DNA from: Hymenobacter siberiensis
GTDB lineage: Bacteria > Bacteroidota > Bacteroidia > Cytophagales > Hymenobacteraceae
Direction of reading: 5' to 3'
DNA length: 64,000 nucleotides
NCBI RefSeq assembly: GCF_018967845.1
Contig: NZ_JAHLZZ010000001.1
Span: forward strand, 2,046,001-2,110,000
Positions 44,529 to 53,464 of the stretch are shown here, piece by piece. The notes under the pieces are model-generated. The model did not search any database. It saw only the letters and a list, made by a program, of their open reading frames with translations, and was not told the origin of the DNA. Position 1 is the first letter of the stretch. Each line of letters starts with the position of its first letter. The position numbers and the translations under genes are program-made.

Positions 44529-44658
44529 CCAGGCCACTGCGAACAAGAAGCTTGCTGCGCAGCTCCCGGAAACTGCCGGGCCGGATGCGAAACGTTGTCA
44601 TAAAGGCCGAGAAACGAAGAGTGAGTGAAAGAATAAGCTGGCGGCCGTGCGCGCGCCT

Positions 44659-46698
44659 CTACAGTCCCGCCAGCTTGCGGGCCGCCTTCACCACGGCCAA
44701 CTCGGCCTGGCCGGCGGGGGCCTGCGCGGCATCAAGGGTGGCGCGGGTGGCGGCCAGCCAGGCCAGCGAGGATGACTGGCCGGTTTGTAGCTGCGTGAGG
44801 CGCTCCAGCACCACCGTCGCCACGGCGGCGAGGTGGGTGGAGAGCGGGCCGTATTCGGTCAGGCTGGGATTGGTGGCCAGCAGGGGTTGGAGCAGGATGT
44901 CGTTGGCCTGCCAGCGCACGGCCTGGGTCTGTAATCGAGCCAACTGGCGCAGCGAGGCAGGTAGCCAGTTGGGGGAAGTGGGCTTGAAAGCCACCACGCT
45001 ATCTACCAGCACGGCAAACTGGCGGGCTACTTCCGACTCGGCCGGGGCGGCATCTGCCAGGCGGTTCAGAACGCTGGCGGTGGTGTAGTCATAGCCCTGA
45101 AAATGGCGCTTGTATTCCTTCACCGGCTCAATTACCTCGGCCAGGGTGCGCAACGGTAACATGCTGGTAGTGCCGGCCATTTGCCTGAGCAGCAGCTCGG
45201 GCGCGCGGCGGTGGCGCAGGCCCAGCGTTTCAAGCTGAGGCGAAAGCAGATTGAGCCGGCGGTACATATCGGCTACGTCCTGGGTGGCCGCCTGGGCCGA
45301 CCACAGCCGCTCGGCCACGGCTGCCGCCCGGGGCCAGATGCGCGAGTCGAGCACCGTCGAGTCGGCGAATTCGGCCCACATGGCGGCCTCGCCGCCCAGC
45401 ACCAGCCTCTGCTCGGCGGGCGTGAGGGGCGTGTCGGCCGGCAGCGGGTCGGTGAGGTAGGAGCTGGCCGCGCTGTAGTTCAGGTCGAGATAATAGCCGT
45501 TTGAAAGCAGCACCGGATGGCCCAGCTTGGCGGCATCGCTCAGGCCTTTTTTGCCGCGCCAGCTCTGGATGACGACTTCTTTGGGCAAGTCGGGCCCCAG
45601 GATTTCATCCCAGCCAATCATGGTTTTGCCGCGCTGTTGCAGCAGGGCCAGCACCCGGCGGTTGAAATAGGTTTGCAGCTGATGCTTGTCCACGGTTTTG
45701 CCGTCGTCCTTCACCATTTTGTTCGCCTTCATGTACGCCACGATGTGCGGGGTACGCCGCCAGTTGCGGCCATCGTTCTCGTCGCCGCCGGCGTGGAAGT
45801 AGGGGTCCGGAAAGAGGCCCGTCATCTCGGTCAGCAGCGAATCGAGGAAGGTATAGGTGGTTTCGCGGGTGGGGTCGATGGCCACGTTGGTGGTGCGCCA
45901 CTTCTGGTAAGGGGCATAAACCGAGTCGTTGGAGGCCAGGCGCGGGTAGGCCACAATCCAGCTGGTGGTGTGGCTGGGCATGTCGAGCTCCGGCACCACC
46001 CGGATGCCCCGCGCTGCCGCGTAGGCCACCACCTCGCGCACCTCGGCTTGGGTGTAGTACAGCCCGTCGGTACTCCCCACGGTCTGCAGGCGCGGAAAAA
46101 CTTTGCTCTCGATGCGAAAGCCCTGGTCGTCCGTGAGATGCCAGTGCAGCACGTTTAGCTTAACGGCGGCCATGCCGTCGAGGTTGCGCTTGATGACGGC
46201 CACCGGCATGAAGTGCCGCGCCGCGTCAATCAGCAGGCCGCGCCAGGCAAAGCGTGGCTGGTCCTGAATATCTACTTCGGGCAGGTAGCGCTGCTTTTTC
46301 TCGGTAATGGGCAGCTGCTCCAGCGTGGCCAGTGCCCGCAGCACACCCAGGCTGGTGGGGGCGTCGATGCTTACGCCCACCGGGGTCACGCGCAGGCTAT
46401 ACCGCTCTTCATCAAGCTTCTCGGGCAGGCCCGTGCGGCCGTAGCGGATTTGCAGCACCGGCCCTTTGGCTGGTTCGGCCGGGCCTTGCAGCCGGGCCAG
46501 CATGCGGCGGGCCGCCGCCGCTACCGCCGGGTCGGGCGAGGTATTGAGCTGCAATTTTAGCGGTGTTCTCAGGTTCAGGCGGCCCTGGCCCCAGTGTATC
46601 TCGGCCGGTAGGGGCAGGAGGCTGGGGCGGGACTGGGCCCGCGAAATATGGCTAAAAAGTGCCAGCAATGCACCAAGACAACTCCAGAATCTCATCAT
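44659..46698 (-). CDS. Exported beta-N-acetylhexosaminidase (GH20)
   Basis: GH20 enzymes remove terminal N-acetylglucosamine or N-acetylgalactosamine from glycans, including chitin and peptidoglycan fragments. The 679-residue protein has a signal peptide (RFWSCLGALLALFSHISRAQ), an N-terminal GH20b-like domain (residues 25-140), then the catalytic barrel: FAWRGLLIDAARHFMPV, LNVLHWHLTDDQGFRIES, VVPELDMPSH and FHAGGDEND with the catalytic pair D306-E307. Later WRGKKGLSDAAKLGHPVLLSNGYYLDLN and LGGEAAMWAEFAD fit the substrate site. The C-terminal 130 residues are helical. It is transcribed away from the membrane-protein gene at 46780. Confidence 0.93.
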   Translation of the reverse strand: MMRFWSCLGALLALFSHISRAQSRPSLLPLPAEIHWGQGRLNLRTPLKLQLNTSPDPAVAAAARRMLARLQGPAEPAKGPVLQIRYGRTGLPEKLDEERYSLRVTPVGVSIDAPTSLGVLRALATLEQLPITEKKQRYLPEVDIQDQPRFAWRGLLIDAARHFMPVAVIKRNLDGMAAVKLNVLHWHLTDDQGFRIESKVFPRLQTVGSTDGLYYTQAEVREVVAYAAARGIRVVPELDMPSHTTSWIVAYPRLASNDSVYAPYQKWRTTNVAIDPTRETTYTFLDSLLTEMTGLFPDPYFHAGGDENDGRNWRRTPHIVAYMKANKMVKDDGKTVDKHQLQTYFNRRVLALLQQRGKTMIGWDEILGPDLPKEVVIQSWRGKKGLSDAAKLGHPVLLSNGYYLDLNYSAASSYLTDPLPADTPLTPAEQRLVLGGEAAMWAEFADSTVLDSRIWPRAAAVAERLWSAQAATQDVADMYRRLNLLSPQLETLGLRHRRAPELLLRQMAGTTSMLPLRTLAEVIEPVKEYKRHFQGYDYTTASVLNRLADAAPAESEVARQFAVLVDSVVAFKPTSPNWLPASLRQLARLQTQAVRWQANDILLQPLLATNPSLTEYGPLSTHLAAVATVVLERLTQLQTGQSSSLAWLAATRATLDAAQAPAGQAELAVVKAARKLAGL

Positions 46699-46779
46699 TT
46701 CGACAAAGTACGGGGTTCGCCCATTCTGGAACGGCCATTTCTTCCCAATTTGCCGAAGATTAGACCGATTTGCCCTTTT

Positions 46780-48582
46780 ATGAAATCACCTTCCTGGCTG
46801 GCGTGGCTGTTTTGCAGCCTTTTCATTGTGAGCGTGGGGCTGGTGGGAAACCACCTCGTGCCCGGCTCCAGTGACCGTGGCCCCGTCCGGGTAATAGCGT
46901 GGGACGTGTCGGGCTACTACCTCTACCTACCCGCCATTTTCATTTATCACGACCTGAAAGAGCTTCGTTTTTACGAGCAAATGCTGCACGACTACGCGCC
47001 CACCCCCGACTTTCAGCAGGCCTTTCAGCATCCGGGCAGCGGGCATTACGTCATGAAATATTCGGCGGGCATGGCCGTGCAATACCTGCCTTTTTTCTTG
47101 GTGGCGCACGCGCTGGCCGCGCCGCTGGGCTACCCCGCCGATGGATTTTCGCCGCCTTACCAAATTGCCCTGCTGCTGGCCAGCCTGCTGGTGGCAGTGC
47201 TGGGGCTGGCGCTGGTGCGGCGGGCGCTGCTGCCGCGCTTCGGCGAGTGGCCCACGGCCCTCACGCTGCTGGCCATCGTGCTGGGAACCAATTACCTGAA
47301 CTACACGGCTCTGGGCGGAGCCATGACGCATAACTGGCTGTTTACCTGGTACGCGGTGCTGCTGTTGCTCACGCCGGATTTCTACGAGCGGCCCACTCTG
47401 AGACGGGCCCTGGCCATTGGGGCTACGGTGGGCATTATGGTCCTCACGCGTCCCAGCGAAATCCTGGCTAGTCTGATTCCGCTGCTGTGGGGCCTGCGCC
47501 CCGCCTGGCCGGTGGTGCGCGAGCGGCTGGCGTTCTGGCGGCAGCACGCGGGGCTGCTGCTGGCAGCGGGGTTGGTGGGCGGGGCCGTGCTCAGCATTCA
47601 GCCGCTGTACTGGCACTACGTGAGCGGCGATTGGGTGGTGTATAGCTACCAGGGCCAGGGCTTTAGCTGGTTTCATCCGCACCTGTTGCTGGGTCTTTTC
47701 AGCTTCAAGAGTGGCTGGTTGGTGTATTCTCCCATACTGGTGGTGGCTTTGGTGGGGTTTTGGGCGCTGCGACGGCAGCAGGCGGCCGCGTTCTGGCCCA
47801 TGCTGGTACTTATCGCGCTGTTTATATACGTCACCTTCGCCTGGGACGAATGGCTGTATGGCGGCTCGCTGGGCCAGCGGGCCATGGTGCAGAGCTACGC
47901 CGTACTGGCCTGGCCCTTTGCGGCGGCCCATTGCTGGCTGCTGACGCGGCGGCCGTGGCTGCTGGCCTACATCGGGTTTGCCGCTTTTACTTGCTACTAC
48001 AATCTCTGGCTGACTTACCAGGCTCATGGCGGCATGCTGGTGGTGGGGCAAATGTCGCGCGCGTACTGGTGGCGCATACTCGGGCACAACACCGTGCCGG
48101 CCGAGGCCCGGCTGCTACTTGATACGGACTACGATTTCACGGGCACGCCGCGCAACTCCCGGCTGCTTTGGCAGCAGGACTTTGAAACCAGCGACGACGG
48201 CGCCTGCGGACAGCCGGCGCTGAAAGGTAAATGCTCGCTGCTGCTCGATAATGACCACCCGCACAGCTCCGAATACACGATTGCGGCCCGGTCTGGGCAG
48301 TTTAAGTGGTTGCAGGGCAGCGCGTTGGCCAGCAGCACCGAGGGCGAACAGCCGGAAGGCAAAATGACGCAGTTTGTGGTGCGGTTTTGCCAGGGCTCGC
48401 GCATTGTCCGTGAGCGCACGGTGCAGTTCCAGCGCGCCCTGCAACCCAACTGGCCACAGGAGCTGCATTTCTACATCAAAGCCCCGCGAGACGAGTTCGA
48501 CCACATCGCGGTGGTGTTTCTGCATTATGGGCAGGCCACCGTGCGGTTCGATGATGCTCAGCTTACCGGTTTCGATGATTAG
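46780..48582 (+). CDS. Polytopic membrane protein, glycosyltransferase-like, 600 aa
   Basis: About eleven hydrophobic helices cover residues 8 to about 430. The first loop holds a charged segment (WDVSGYYLYLPAIFIYHDLKEL) of the kind found in dolichyl-phosphate-mannose-dependent and other GT-C glycosyltransferases. The C-terminal 170 residues are soluble and look like a beta-sandwich (WQQDFETSDDGACGQPALKGKCSLLLDN). Function is not certain; membrane glycosyl transfer is inferred from layout only. The frame is open to 46648, but those residues overlap the 5' end of the GH20 gene, so the ATG at 46780 is taken. Confidence 0.7.
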   Translation: MKSPSWLAWLFCSLFIVSVGLVGNHLVPGSSDRGPVRVIAWDVSGYYLYLPAIFIYHDLKELRFYEQMLHDYAPTPDFQQAFQHPGSGHYVMKYSAGMAVQYLPFFLVAHALAAPLGYPADGFSPPYQIALLLASLLVAVLGLALVRRALLPRFGEWPTALTLLAIVLGTNYLNYTALGGAMTHNWLFTWYAVLLLLTPDFYERPTLRRALAIGATVGIMVLTRPSEILASLIPLLWGLRPAWPVVRERLAFWRQHAGLLLAAGLVGGAVLSIQPLYWHYVSGDWVVYSYQGQGFSWFHPHLLLGLFSFKSGWLVYSPILVVALVGFWALRRQQAAAFWPMLVLIALFIYVTFAWDEWLYGGSLGQRAMVQSYAVLAWPFAAAHCWLLTRRPWLLAYIGFAAFTCYYNLWLTYQAHGGMLVVGQMSRAYWWRILGHNTVPAEARLLLDTDYDFTGTPRNSRLLWQQDFETSDDGACGQPALKGKCSLLLDNDHPHSSEYTIAARSGQFKWLQGSALASSTEGEQPEGKMTQFVVRFCQGSRIVRERTVQFQRALQPNWPQELHFYIKAPRDEFDHIAVVFLHYGQATVRFDDAQLTGFDD

Positions 48583-48591
48583 GCCGCGGGT

Positions 48592-49941
48592 CTATATCAG
48601 TCCCCGGGCTTTGAATTCCAGGTATTTATTGATGGTGTTCGCCGTCAAATCCTTGGGCGCGGTGAGCAGCGAATAGATGCCATAGCGCTGCAATTCGAGC
48701 ACAATCTGGCGCTTCTCCTGGGCAAATTTCTCGGCGATGGTCTGGTTGTAAACGTCCTCCGCAGTGGCGGCCGGGGTTTCGAGGAAGGCGCGCAGCTCGG
48801 TGTTTTCGAAGAACACCACCAGCAGCAAGTGGTCTTTGGCCAGTCGGCGCAGGTAGGGCAGCTGGCGCTGCATGCCGTGCAGCGTCTCGAAATTGGTAAA
48901 CAGAATGAGCAGGCTGCGCTGCTTGATGCGCGCCCGCACCGTGGCGTACAGCAGCTCGAAATCAGTTTCGAGGTACTTGGTTTTCTGGCGGTAGAGGATT
49001 TCGAGTAGCTTCAGCAGGTGGCCGGGGCGGCGGTCGGCGGCCAGCATGGCCCCGGGCCGGTTCGAGAAGGTGAGCAGGCCGGCCTTGTCGTGCTTGAGCA
49101 GGGCAATGTTGCTGACTACCAGCGTAGCATTAATGGCATAGTCGAGCAGACTCAGGCCGTCGAACGGCATTCGCATCACCCGGCCTTTGTCAATGAGGCA
49201 GTATACCTGCTGGGCGCGCTCGTCCTGGAAGTGATTTACTACCAGTGCATCAGCGGCGCCGGTGCCGGCGCGGCGGGCAGTGGCTTTCCAGTTCATGCTG
49301 CGTGGGTCGTCGCCGGGCACGTAGGGCCGGATTTGCTCAAACTCCATGCTGTGGCCCACCCGCCGGATGCGCTTCACGCCCACCTCCGTGAGGCGGTTGT
49401 GGATGGCCAGCAACTCGTACTGCCGCATTTGCAGGAAGGAGGGATACACGGGCACCACCTTGCCCTGCGCGTAGCGGAACCGCCGCCGCACCAGCCCCAG
49501 CGGCGAGGCCGCGTAAATATTCAGCGCCCCAAACGCGTATTCGCCGCGCTTGGTGGGCCGCAGCTGGTAGTCGATAATCTGGGTTTCGCCGGGCCGGATG
49601 GCCGTTTTAAACAGCACGTCGCGCCGCTGAAACTGGTGCGGAATCTCGTCAATCGTCTCGGTTTGGATGGCAAAGCGGTAGCGGTTTTCGAGGTAAATCT
49701 GCACGTCGTTGTCCGAGCCGTTGGCCAGCTTATCGCCCAGCACCCGCCGCCCAAATACCGGCGCGGTCTGGCCCCTGGCGGGCGCGTAAAGCAATAGCGC
49801 ATCAAGCAGCGCCAGCACCACGAAGAGGCCGAGGGCGATTTTCATCGGCCCCAGCAGCCAGGGCAGGAAGAAGGCCGCTGTGAAGCCGGCCGTGAGGGCC
49901 GCCAGGGTTTGAAAGAAGCGCGACGTAAGAAAAAGGCTCAT
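48592..49941 (-). CDS. DUF58 domain protein
   Basis: DUF58 proteins accompany MoxR ATPases and are thought to help assemble or mature membrane or periplasmic complexes. Two N-terminal helices (about residues 15-32 and 35-53) precede a beta-rich region, the family hallmark EFEQIRPYVPGDDPRSMNWKATAR at residues 200-223, and a von Willebrand A-like part (YCLIDKGRVMRMPFDGLSLLDYAI). The length of 449 is typical. The ATG overlaps the stop of the NADAR gene by four bases (atga), so the two are probably translationally coupled. It is the last gene of the MoxR cluster in the direction of transcription. Confidence 0.92.
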   Translation of the reverse strand: MSLFLTSRFFQTLAALTAGFTAAFFLPWLLGPMKIALGLFVVLALLDALLLYAPARGQTAPVFGRRVLGDKLANGSDNDVQIYLENRYRFAIQTETIDEIPHQFQRRDVLFKTAIRPGETQIIDYQLRPTKRGEYAFGALNIYAASPLGLVRRRFRYAQGKVVPVYPSFLQMRQYELLAIHNRLTEVGVKRIRRVGHSMEFEQIRPYVPGDDPRSMNWKATARRAGTGAADALVVNHFQDERAQQVYCLIDKGRVMRMPFDGLSLLDYAINATLVVSNIALLKHDKAGLLTFSNRPGAMLAADRRPGHLLKLLEILYRQKTKYLETDFELLYATVRARIKQRSLLILFTNFETLHGMQRQLPYLRRLAKDHLLLVVFFENTELRAFLETPAATAEDVYNQTIAEKFAQEKRQIVLELQRYGIYSLLTAPKDLTANTINKYLEFKARGLI

Positions 49942-50489
49942 GAGTTACGCAGTTGGTCCCGGACTTCCATAAGTGCAAAGCCCAGCAGATTAGGGTCTTG
50001 CCAGCGGGCGGGGTTTTTGGCATCAGCGGCGTCGGCCGACAGCCCGATGCCCCAGATATTATCCACCGGGCTGGCTTCAACCAGCACACGGTCGTTGGTG
50101 GAGAGTAAGAATTTCGCCAGATTCGGATGCTGCCCAAACTTGTGCAGGTTGCCGGCCAGCACGATTTCAACCTTGTGCGCTTCCCATGTTTCGGGCTCGA
50201 AATCCTGAATTTCACGGCCCATCTTCTTGGCTTCGGCCGGGCTTTTGGCGGCCAGAATTTCGGCTAGTATGTTGTCATCATTAAACAGCCGCGCCTTTTC
50301 GGCCATCATCCAATGCTCGGTTGAGCGGTAGGTGATGCCGGCCACCACAAAATCGGCCAGCCACCATTGGCTCAGGCAGGCTTTGGTGATGGTGTCGTCC
50401 TTACTGGGCTGGTTGCCCCAGAAAAACAGGTGCTTGACTCGGGCATCCTGCTCCAGCTGGTTAAGCAGCCACTCGGTAGAGTAAGTCAT
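49938..50489 (-). CDS. NADAR family protein (ADP-ribose-linked glycosidase-like)
   Basis: The 183-residue protein shows the NADAR/YbiA pattern: LFFWGNQPS, QWWLADFVVAGITYRSTEHWMMAEKARLF, then EASPVDNIWGIGLSADAADAKNPARW and NLLGFALMEVRDQL. Family members cleave ADP-ribosyl or riboflavin-pathway intermediates, and some act as antitoxins that remove ADP-ribose from DNA. Which activity applies here is unknown; no ADP-ribosyltransferase toxin is nearby. The ATG at 50489 is used; further upstream the frame enters a small repeat. The gene sits between moxR and DUF58, and its stop overlaps the DUF58 start by four bases, an unusual place for this family. Confidence 0.88.
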   Translation of the reverse strand: MTYSTEWLLNQLEQDARVKHLFFWGNQPSKDDTITKACLSQWWLADFVVAGITYRSTEHWMMAEKARLFNDDNILAEILAAKSPAEAKKMGREIQDFEPETWEAHKVEIVLAGNLHKFGQHPNLAKFLLSTNDRVLVEASPVDNIWGIGLSADAADAKNPARWQDPNLLGFALMEVRDQLRNS

Positions 50490-50545
50490 CGCAAAGGATA
50501 TTTTAAGCGTTTGGTCAAATCTCAAGGATGGTCGCATCGAGAGGA

Positions 50546-50578
50546 AGGATTGCCACGGCCTACGGCCTTGCAATGACA
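50546..50578. repeat. Small degenerate hairpin repeat
   Basis: attgc/gcaat ends with a ggcc-tac-ggcc centre lie in the 96-base gap between the MoxR and NADAR genes. The text (ending ttgcaatgacag) resembles dispersed REP-like hairpins. Confidence 0.3.
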
Positions 50579-50585
50579 GATGCAC

Positions 50586-51635
50586 CTACCGTGGAACTTC
50601 CACGCTCTGGATAATCTGCTTCACCACTTCATCGGGCGTGCCGCCTTCCATCTCGCGCTCGGGCGTGAGCATGATGCGGTGGCGCAACACGCTGGGGGCC
50701 AGAAACTGCACGTCTTCGGGCGTCACAAAGTCGCGGCCGCGCAGGGCGGCCAGGGCTTTCGCGCCGTTGAGCAGGGCCAGCGAAGCGCGGGGCGAGGCAC
50801 CCAGGTACAGCGACTTGTGCGCCCGCGTCTGGCCCACTAGTTTGGCGATGTACTCCAGAATATTGGCCTCCACGCGCTGCTGGCGCACTTGCTGGCGCAG
50901 CTGGGCCAGGTCGGCGGCCGAGAGGATTGGCTGCACGGCCTCCAGGTTGGTGCTGCCCTGGCCGCCGTGGTGGCCGGTCAGAATCTGCACTTCTTCCGCC
51001 AGCGTGGGGTAGCCCACGTGCAGCTTGAAGAGGAAGCGGTCGAGCTGGGCTTCGGGCAGGCGGTAAGTGCCTTCCTGCTCGATGGGGTTTTGGGTGGCCA
51101 GCACCAGGAAGGGCTCCTGCATGGCGTAGGTGGTGCCGTCCTGTGTCACGGTACGCTCCTCCATCACCTCAAACAGAGCGGATTGCGTCTTAGCGGGCGC
51201 GCGGTTGATTTCGTCAATCAGCACTACGCTGGCGAAAATGGGACCGGGCCGAAACTCGAAATCGGCCTTGTTCTGCCGAAAAACCGAGGTGCCCAGCACG
51301 TCGGAAGGCATCAAATCGGGGGTGAACTGGATGCGGCTGAATGGCACGGCCAGCGTGCGGGCCAGTAGCTTGGCCATGAGGGTTTTGGCTACGCCCGGTA
51401 CGCCTTCGAGCAATACGTGGCCATCGGCCAGCACGGCGGTGAGGAGCAGCTCCAGCAAGTCGGTCTGGCCGACAATGATTTTACCGATTTCATCCCGAAT
51501 GGCGACCGTCTGGGCCGTGAGGCGGGCGAAGTCGGTACGCGGGGAAAAGGCGTTTTCCGGCTCGGGAACCGGAGTCAGTTCGAAGGGTGCCGGGGCGGGC
51601 AACAGGGGCGTCAGGTCGAGGTTTTCGGGTTCCAT
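50586..51635 (-). CDS. MoxR-family AAA+ ATPase
   Basis: MoxR ATPases act as chaperones for maturation of protein complexes, often with VWA and DUF58 partners. The 349-residue protein has Walker A GVPGVAKT at 78-85, Walker B VVLIDEINRAP with D141 and E142, the sensor-1 region LVLATQNPIEQEGTYRLPEAQLDRF and the C-terminal DVQFLAPSVLRHRI lid region. The 35-residue N-terminus is Pro-rich and probably flexible. A 58-codon gene and the DUF4350/DUF4129 genes lie upstream on the same strand. Confidence 0.95.
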   Translation of the reverse strand: MEPENLDLTPLLPAPAPFELTPVPEPENAFSPRTDFARLTAQTVAIRDEIGKIIVGQTDLLELLLTAVLADGHVLLEGVPGVAKTLMAKLLARTLAVPFSRIQFTPDLMPSDVLGTSVFRQNKADFEFRPGPIFASVVLIDEINRAPAKTQSALFEVMEERTVTQDGTTYAMQEPFLVLATQNPIEQEGTYRLPEAQLDRFLFKLHVGYPTLAEEVQILTGHHGGQGSTNLEAVQPILSAADLAQLRQQVRQQRVEANILEYIAKLVGQTRAHKSLYLGASPRASLALLNGAKALAALRGRDFVTPEDVQFLAPSVLRHRIMLTPEREMEGGTPDEVVKQIIQSVEVPR

Positions 51636-51722
51636 CTACAAAGTGCTGGCGTAGCCAAGTAAGGTCTGAGCGGTTTCGTAATCGGCGCAAACGGTGCGCA
51701 GGGTGGCGTGAATTTTAACGGA

Positions 51723-51899
51723 TTACTCGTTGGAAACGAGGTTTTTGTGATAAAGCGTGAGGTCCTGTAGGAGCTCGGCCAGGGCGTGCAGGTCGAGGTC
51801 GGCCAGCAGCTCTTTCTCCTCGGGCAGGCCCTGCTTATTGAACCGGCGGTAATCCCAGTGGTATTTGATGAGGATGGCGAGCTTGGCTACGGTGAGCAT
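51723..51899 (-). CDS. Small soluble protein, 58 aa, hypothetical
   Basis: A short but complete frame lies in the gap between DUF4350 and moxR: ATG at 51899, stop TAA at 51723-51725. The product starts MLTVAKLAILIKYHWDYRRF and continues with a charged, helical stretch (PEEKELLADLDLHALAELLQ) and a short tail. Codon third positions are GC-rich as in the neighbours, and the 12-base gap to the DUF4350 stop fits an operon. There is no signal peptide or membrane helix. It is too short for a firm family call. Confidence 0.65.
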   Translation of the reverse strand: MLTVAKLAILIKYHWDYRRFNKQGLPEEKELLADLDLHALAELLQDLTLYHKNLVSNE

Positions 51900-51911
51900 G
51901 GCGAACAGGGG

Positions 51912-53447
51912 TTAGCGGCGGGCTTCGCGCTTAAAGTCAGTCAGTGCTCGGCTCAATTGCAGCAGCTGCTGGTCGTTCATCCGCGGGGCTGTGCGGGCGA
52001 AGTTCACCAACCGCAGCAGCTCATCGACGCGGGGCCGGGTGAGGCCGGATTTCTGGCTGAGCCGCTCCCGAAAATTCTCATCGCCAAAATCCGGGCTCGA
52101 TTCCTGGAAGCGGGTACGTAGGTAATCCATAAACAGTCCCACTTTTTTTTCCGCAATCAGCGCATGGCTACTGCCCTGGCGGTAGAGGCTGGCCACTGTG
52201 CGCGTAAACAGTAGCGTGGTATTGGGCAAAGGCTTGATGGTGGGGATGATGCGCTGCCGGCGCCGCGCCTCCACCAGCACAAACAGTAGCCCGCCGATAA
52301 TGAGCAGGTACCAGGCCGTGTTCAGCGCTTCGTGGCTGCTCACGAGGCGCAGTAATGACTGGTTGCCCAAGCGGCCCTGCTTCTGGTACTCGTCCCACCA
52401 CGTGAGGCGGGCGGTCAGGTAGGAGAGGGCCGTGGCCGCGAACTGGCTGGTGGCCGGCCGCAGCACAAACTGGTTGGTGAAGGCAATGGGCACCGTGCAC
52501 AGGTACACATGGCCCCGGCCGTAGTCGAGGCGCACGAACACGGGGCGGCCCTGCGCATCGGTGGCCAGGGCGCGGCCCACGCGGCCTGAATCCACCACGA
52601 AGCGCACGTTGGCATCGCCGCCGGGCAGGCGGTAGCGCGGCCCGGCCAGGGCGGGGTTGGTAAAGCGCATCGTTACCGAGTCGGGCACGGGTAGGCCATG
52701 CGGGCCGGCGTGGGTGGGCAGCTTCACCACGCGCGTGCGGATGCCCAGCGTATCGAGTAGCGCGCTGGTGGAATCGCCAAAGTTCTCGGCCACGATGAAC
52801 AAGTCGTTGCCGCTGGCGATGAAGCGCAGCAGGGCGTACGCGTCGGCCTTTTCCGCTGCGAATTCAGTGTTCACAAACAGGTAGTTGGCGCGGACGTGGC
52901 GCAGGTGTTTGGCTACCAAATCGTGTTGCGGTATATCCTCGTCCTCATCGGCTGAGTTCTCGGTTTGGGCGGGGCTATCCGGTGGCGTGGTTTCGTCGGC
53001 ATCCGTGACTTCCTCCGAAGTAGCCGGCGTGTCGGCCGAGGCCGTTGCCGTATCGCCGGAATCATTTTCAGCAGTTGAATCTGATGTAGAAGAATCTGAT
53101 TCGGAAGTGGTTGAATCGGATTCAGTAGTTGTGGCCGAGTCGGGCGCGGGCTCCGGGCGGGCTTCGGTGGTAATGGTGCGCGACTGTGCTTCGGCCAGCG
53201 CATCGGTCACTTCCAGGGCCACGCCGGTGAGTTGGTTGTAGATGGGCAGGCGCGTGGCTTCAACGGAATCGGTGCCGAGCAGGCGTGGCAGCTGGTCGTA
53301 CAGCACATAGGTGCCGTAGGGGATTTTGTCCTTGTTGATGAGCGTGGGGCGCCAGTCCACCGGTTTGGGCCGGTAGTATTCCAGCGCCACGTAGGCCCCA
53401 AACAGGGCCAGCAAACCCAGCAGATACCAGCGGAAATTCGAGGTCAT
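51912..53447 (-). CDS. DUF4350 domain membrane protein, 511 aa
   Basis: One N-terminal helix (WYLLGLLALFGAYVALEYY) is followed by a DUF4350-like part (DKIPYGTYVLYDQLPRLL), then a very acidic Ser/Thr/Asp/Glu linker (about residues 95-175), the main domain (NYLFVNTEFAAEKADAYALLRFIASGNDLFIVAENFG) with VRFVVDSGRVGRA, and a second helix near 395-412 (AWYLLIIGGLLFVLVEARR). The C-terminal part is helical and cytoplasmic. DUF4350 proteins are found in MoxR/DUF58 clusters; the function is unknown. The linker is longer and more acidic than I would expect for the family. Confidence 0.88.
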   Translation of the reverse strand: MTSNFRWYLLGLLALFGAYVALEYYRPKPVDWRPTLINKDKIPYGTYVLYDQLPRLLGTDSVEATRLPIYNQLTGVALEVTDALAEAQSRTITTEARPEPAPDSATTTESDSTTSESDSSTSDSTAENDSGDTATASADTPATSEEVTDADETTPPDSPAQTENSADEDEDIPQHDLVAKHLRHVRANYLFVNTEFAAEKADAYALLRFIASGNDLFIVAENFGDSTSALLDTLGIRTRVVKLPTHAGPHGLPVPDSVTMRFTNPALAGPRYRLPGGDANVRFVVDSGRVGRALATDAQGRPVFVRLDYGRGHVYLCTVPIAFTNQFVLRPATSQFAATALSYLTARLTWWDEYQKQGRLGNQSLLRLVSSHEALNTAWYLLIIGGLLFVLVEARRRQRIIPTIKPLPNTTLLFTRTVASLYRQGSSHALIAEKKVGLFMDYLRTRFQESSPDFGDENFRERLSQKSGLTRPRVDELLRLVNFARTAPRMNDQQLLQLSRALTDFKREARR

Positions 53448-53464
53448 GAGACAGGAAAATTAAC

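Noticed and set aside
44284..44601. Frame with an ATG at 44601
   Set aside because: The translation is low-complexity, without membrane segments, and is out of frame with the membrane protein at 44199-44528, which has the better coding character.
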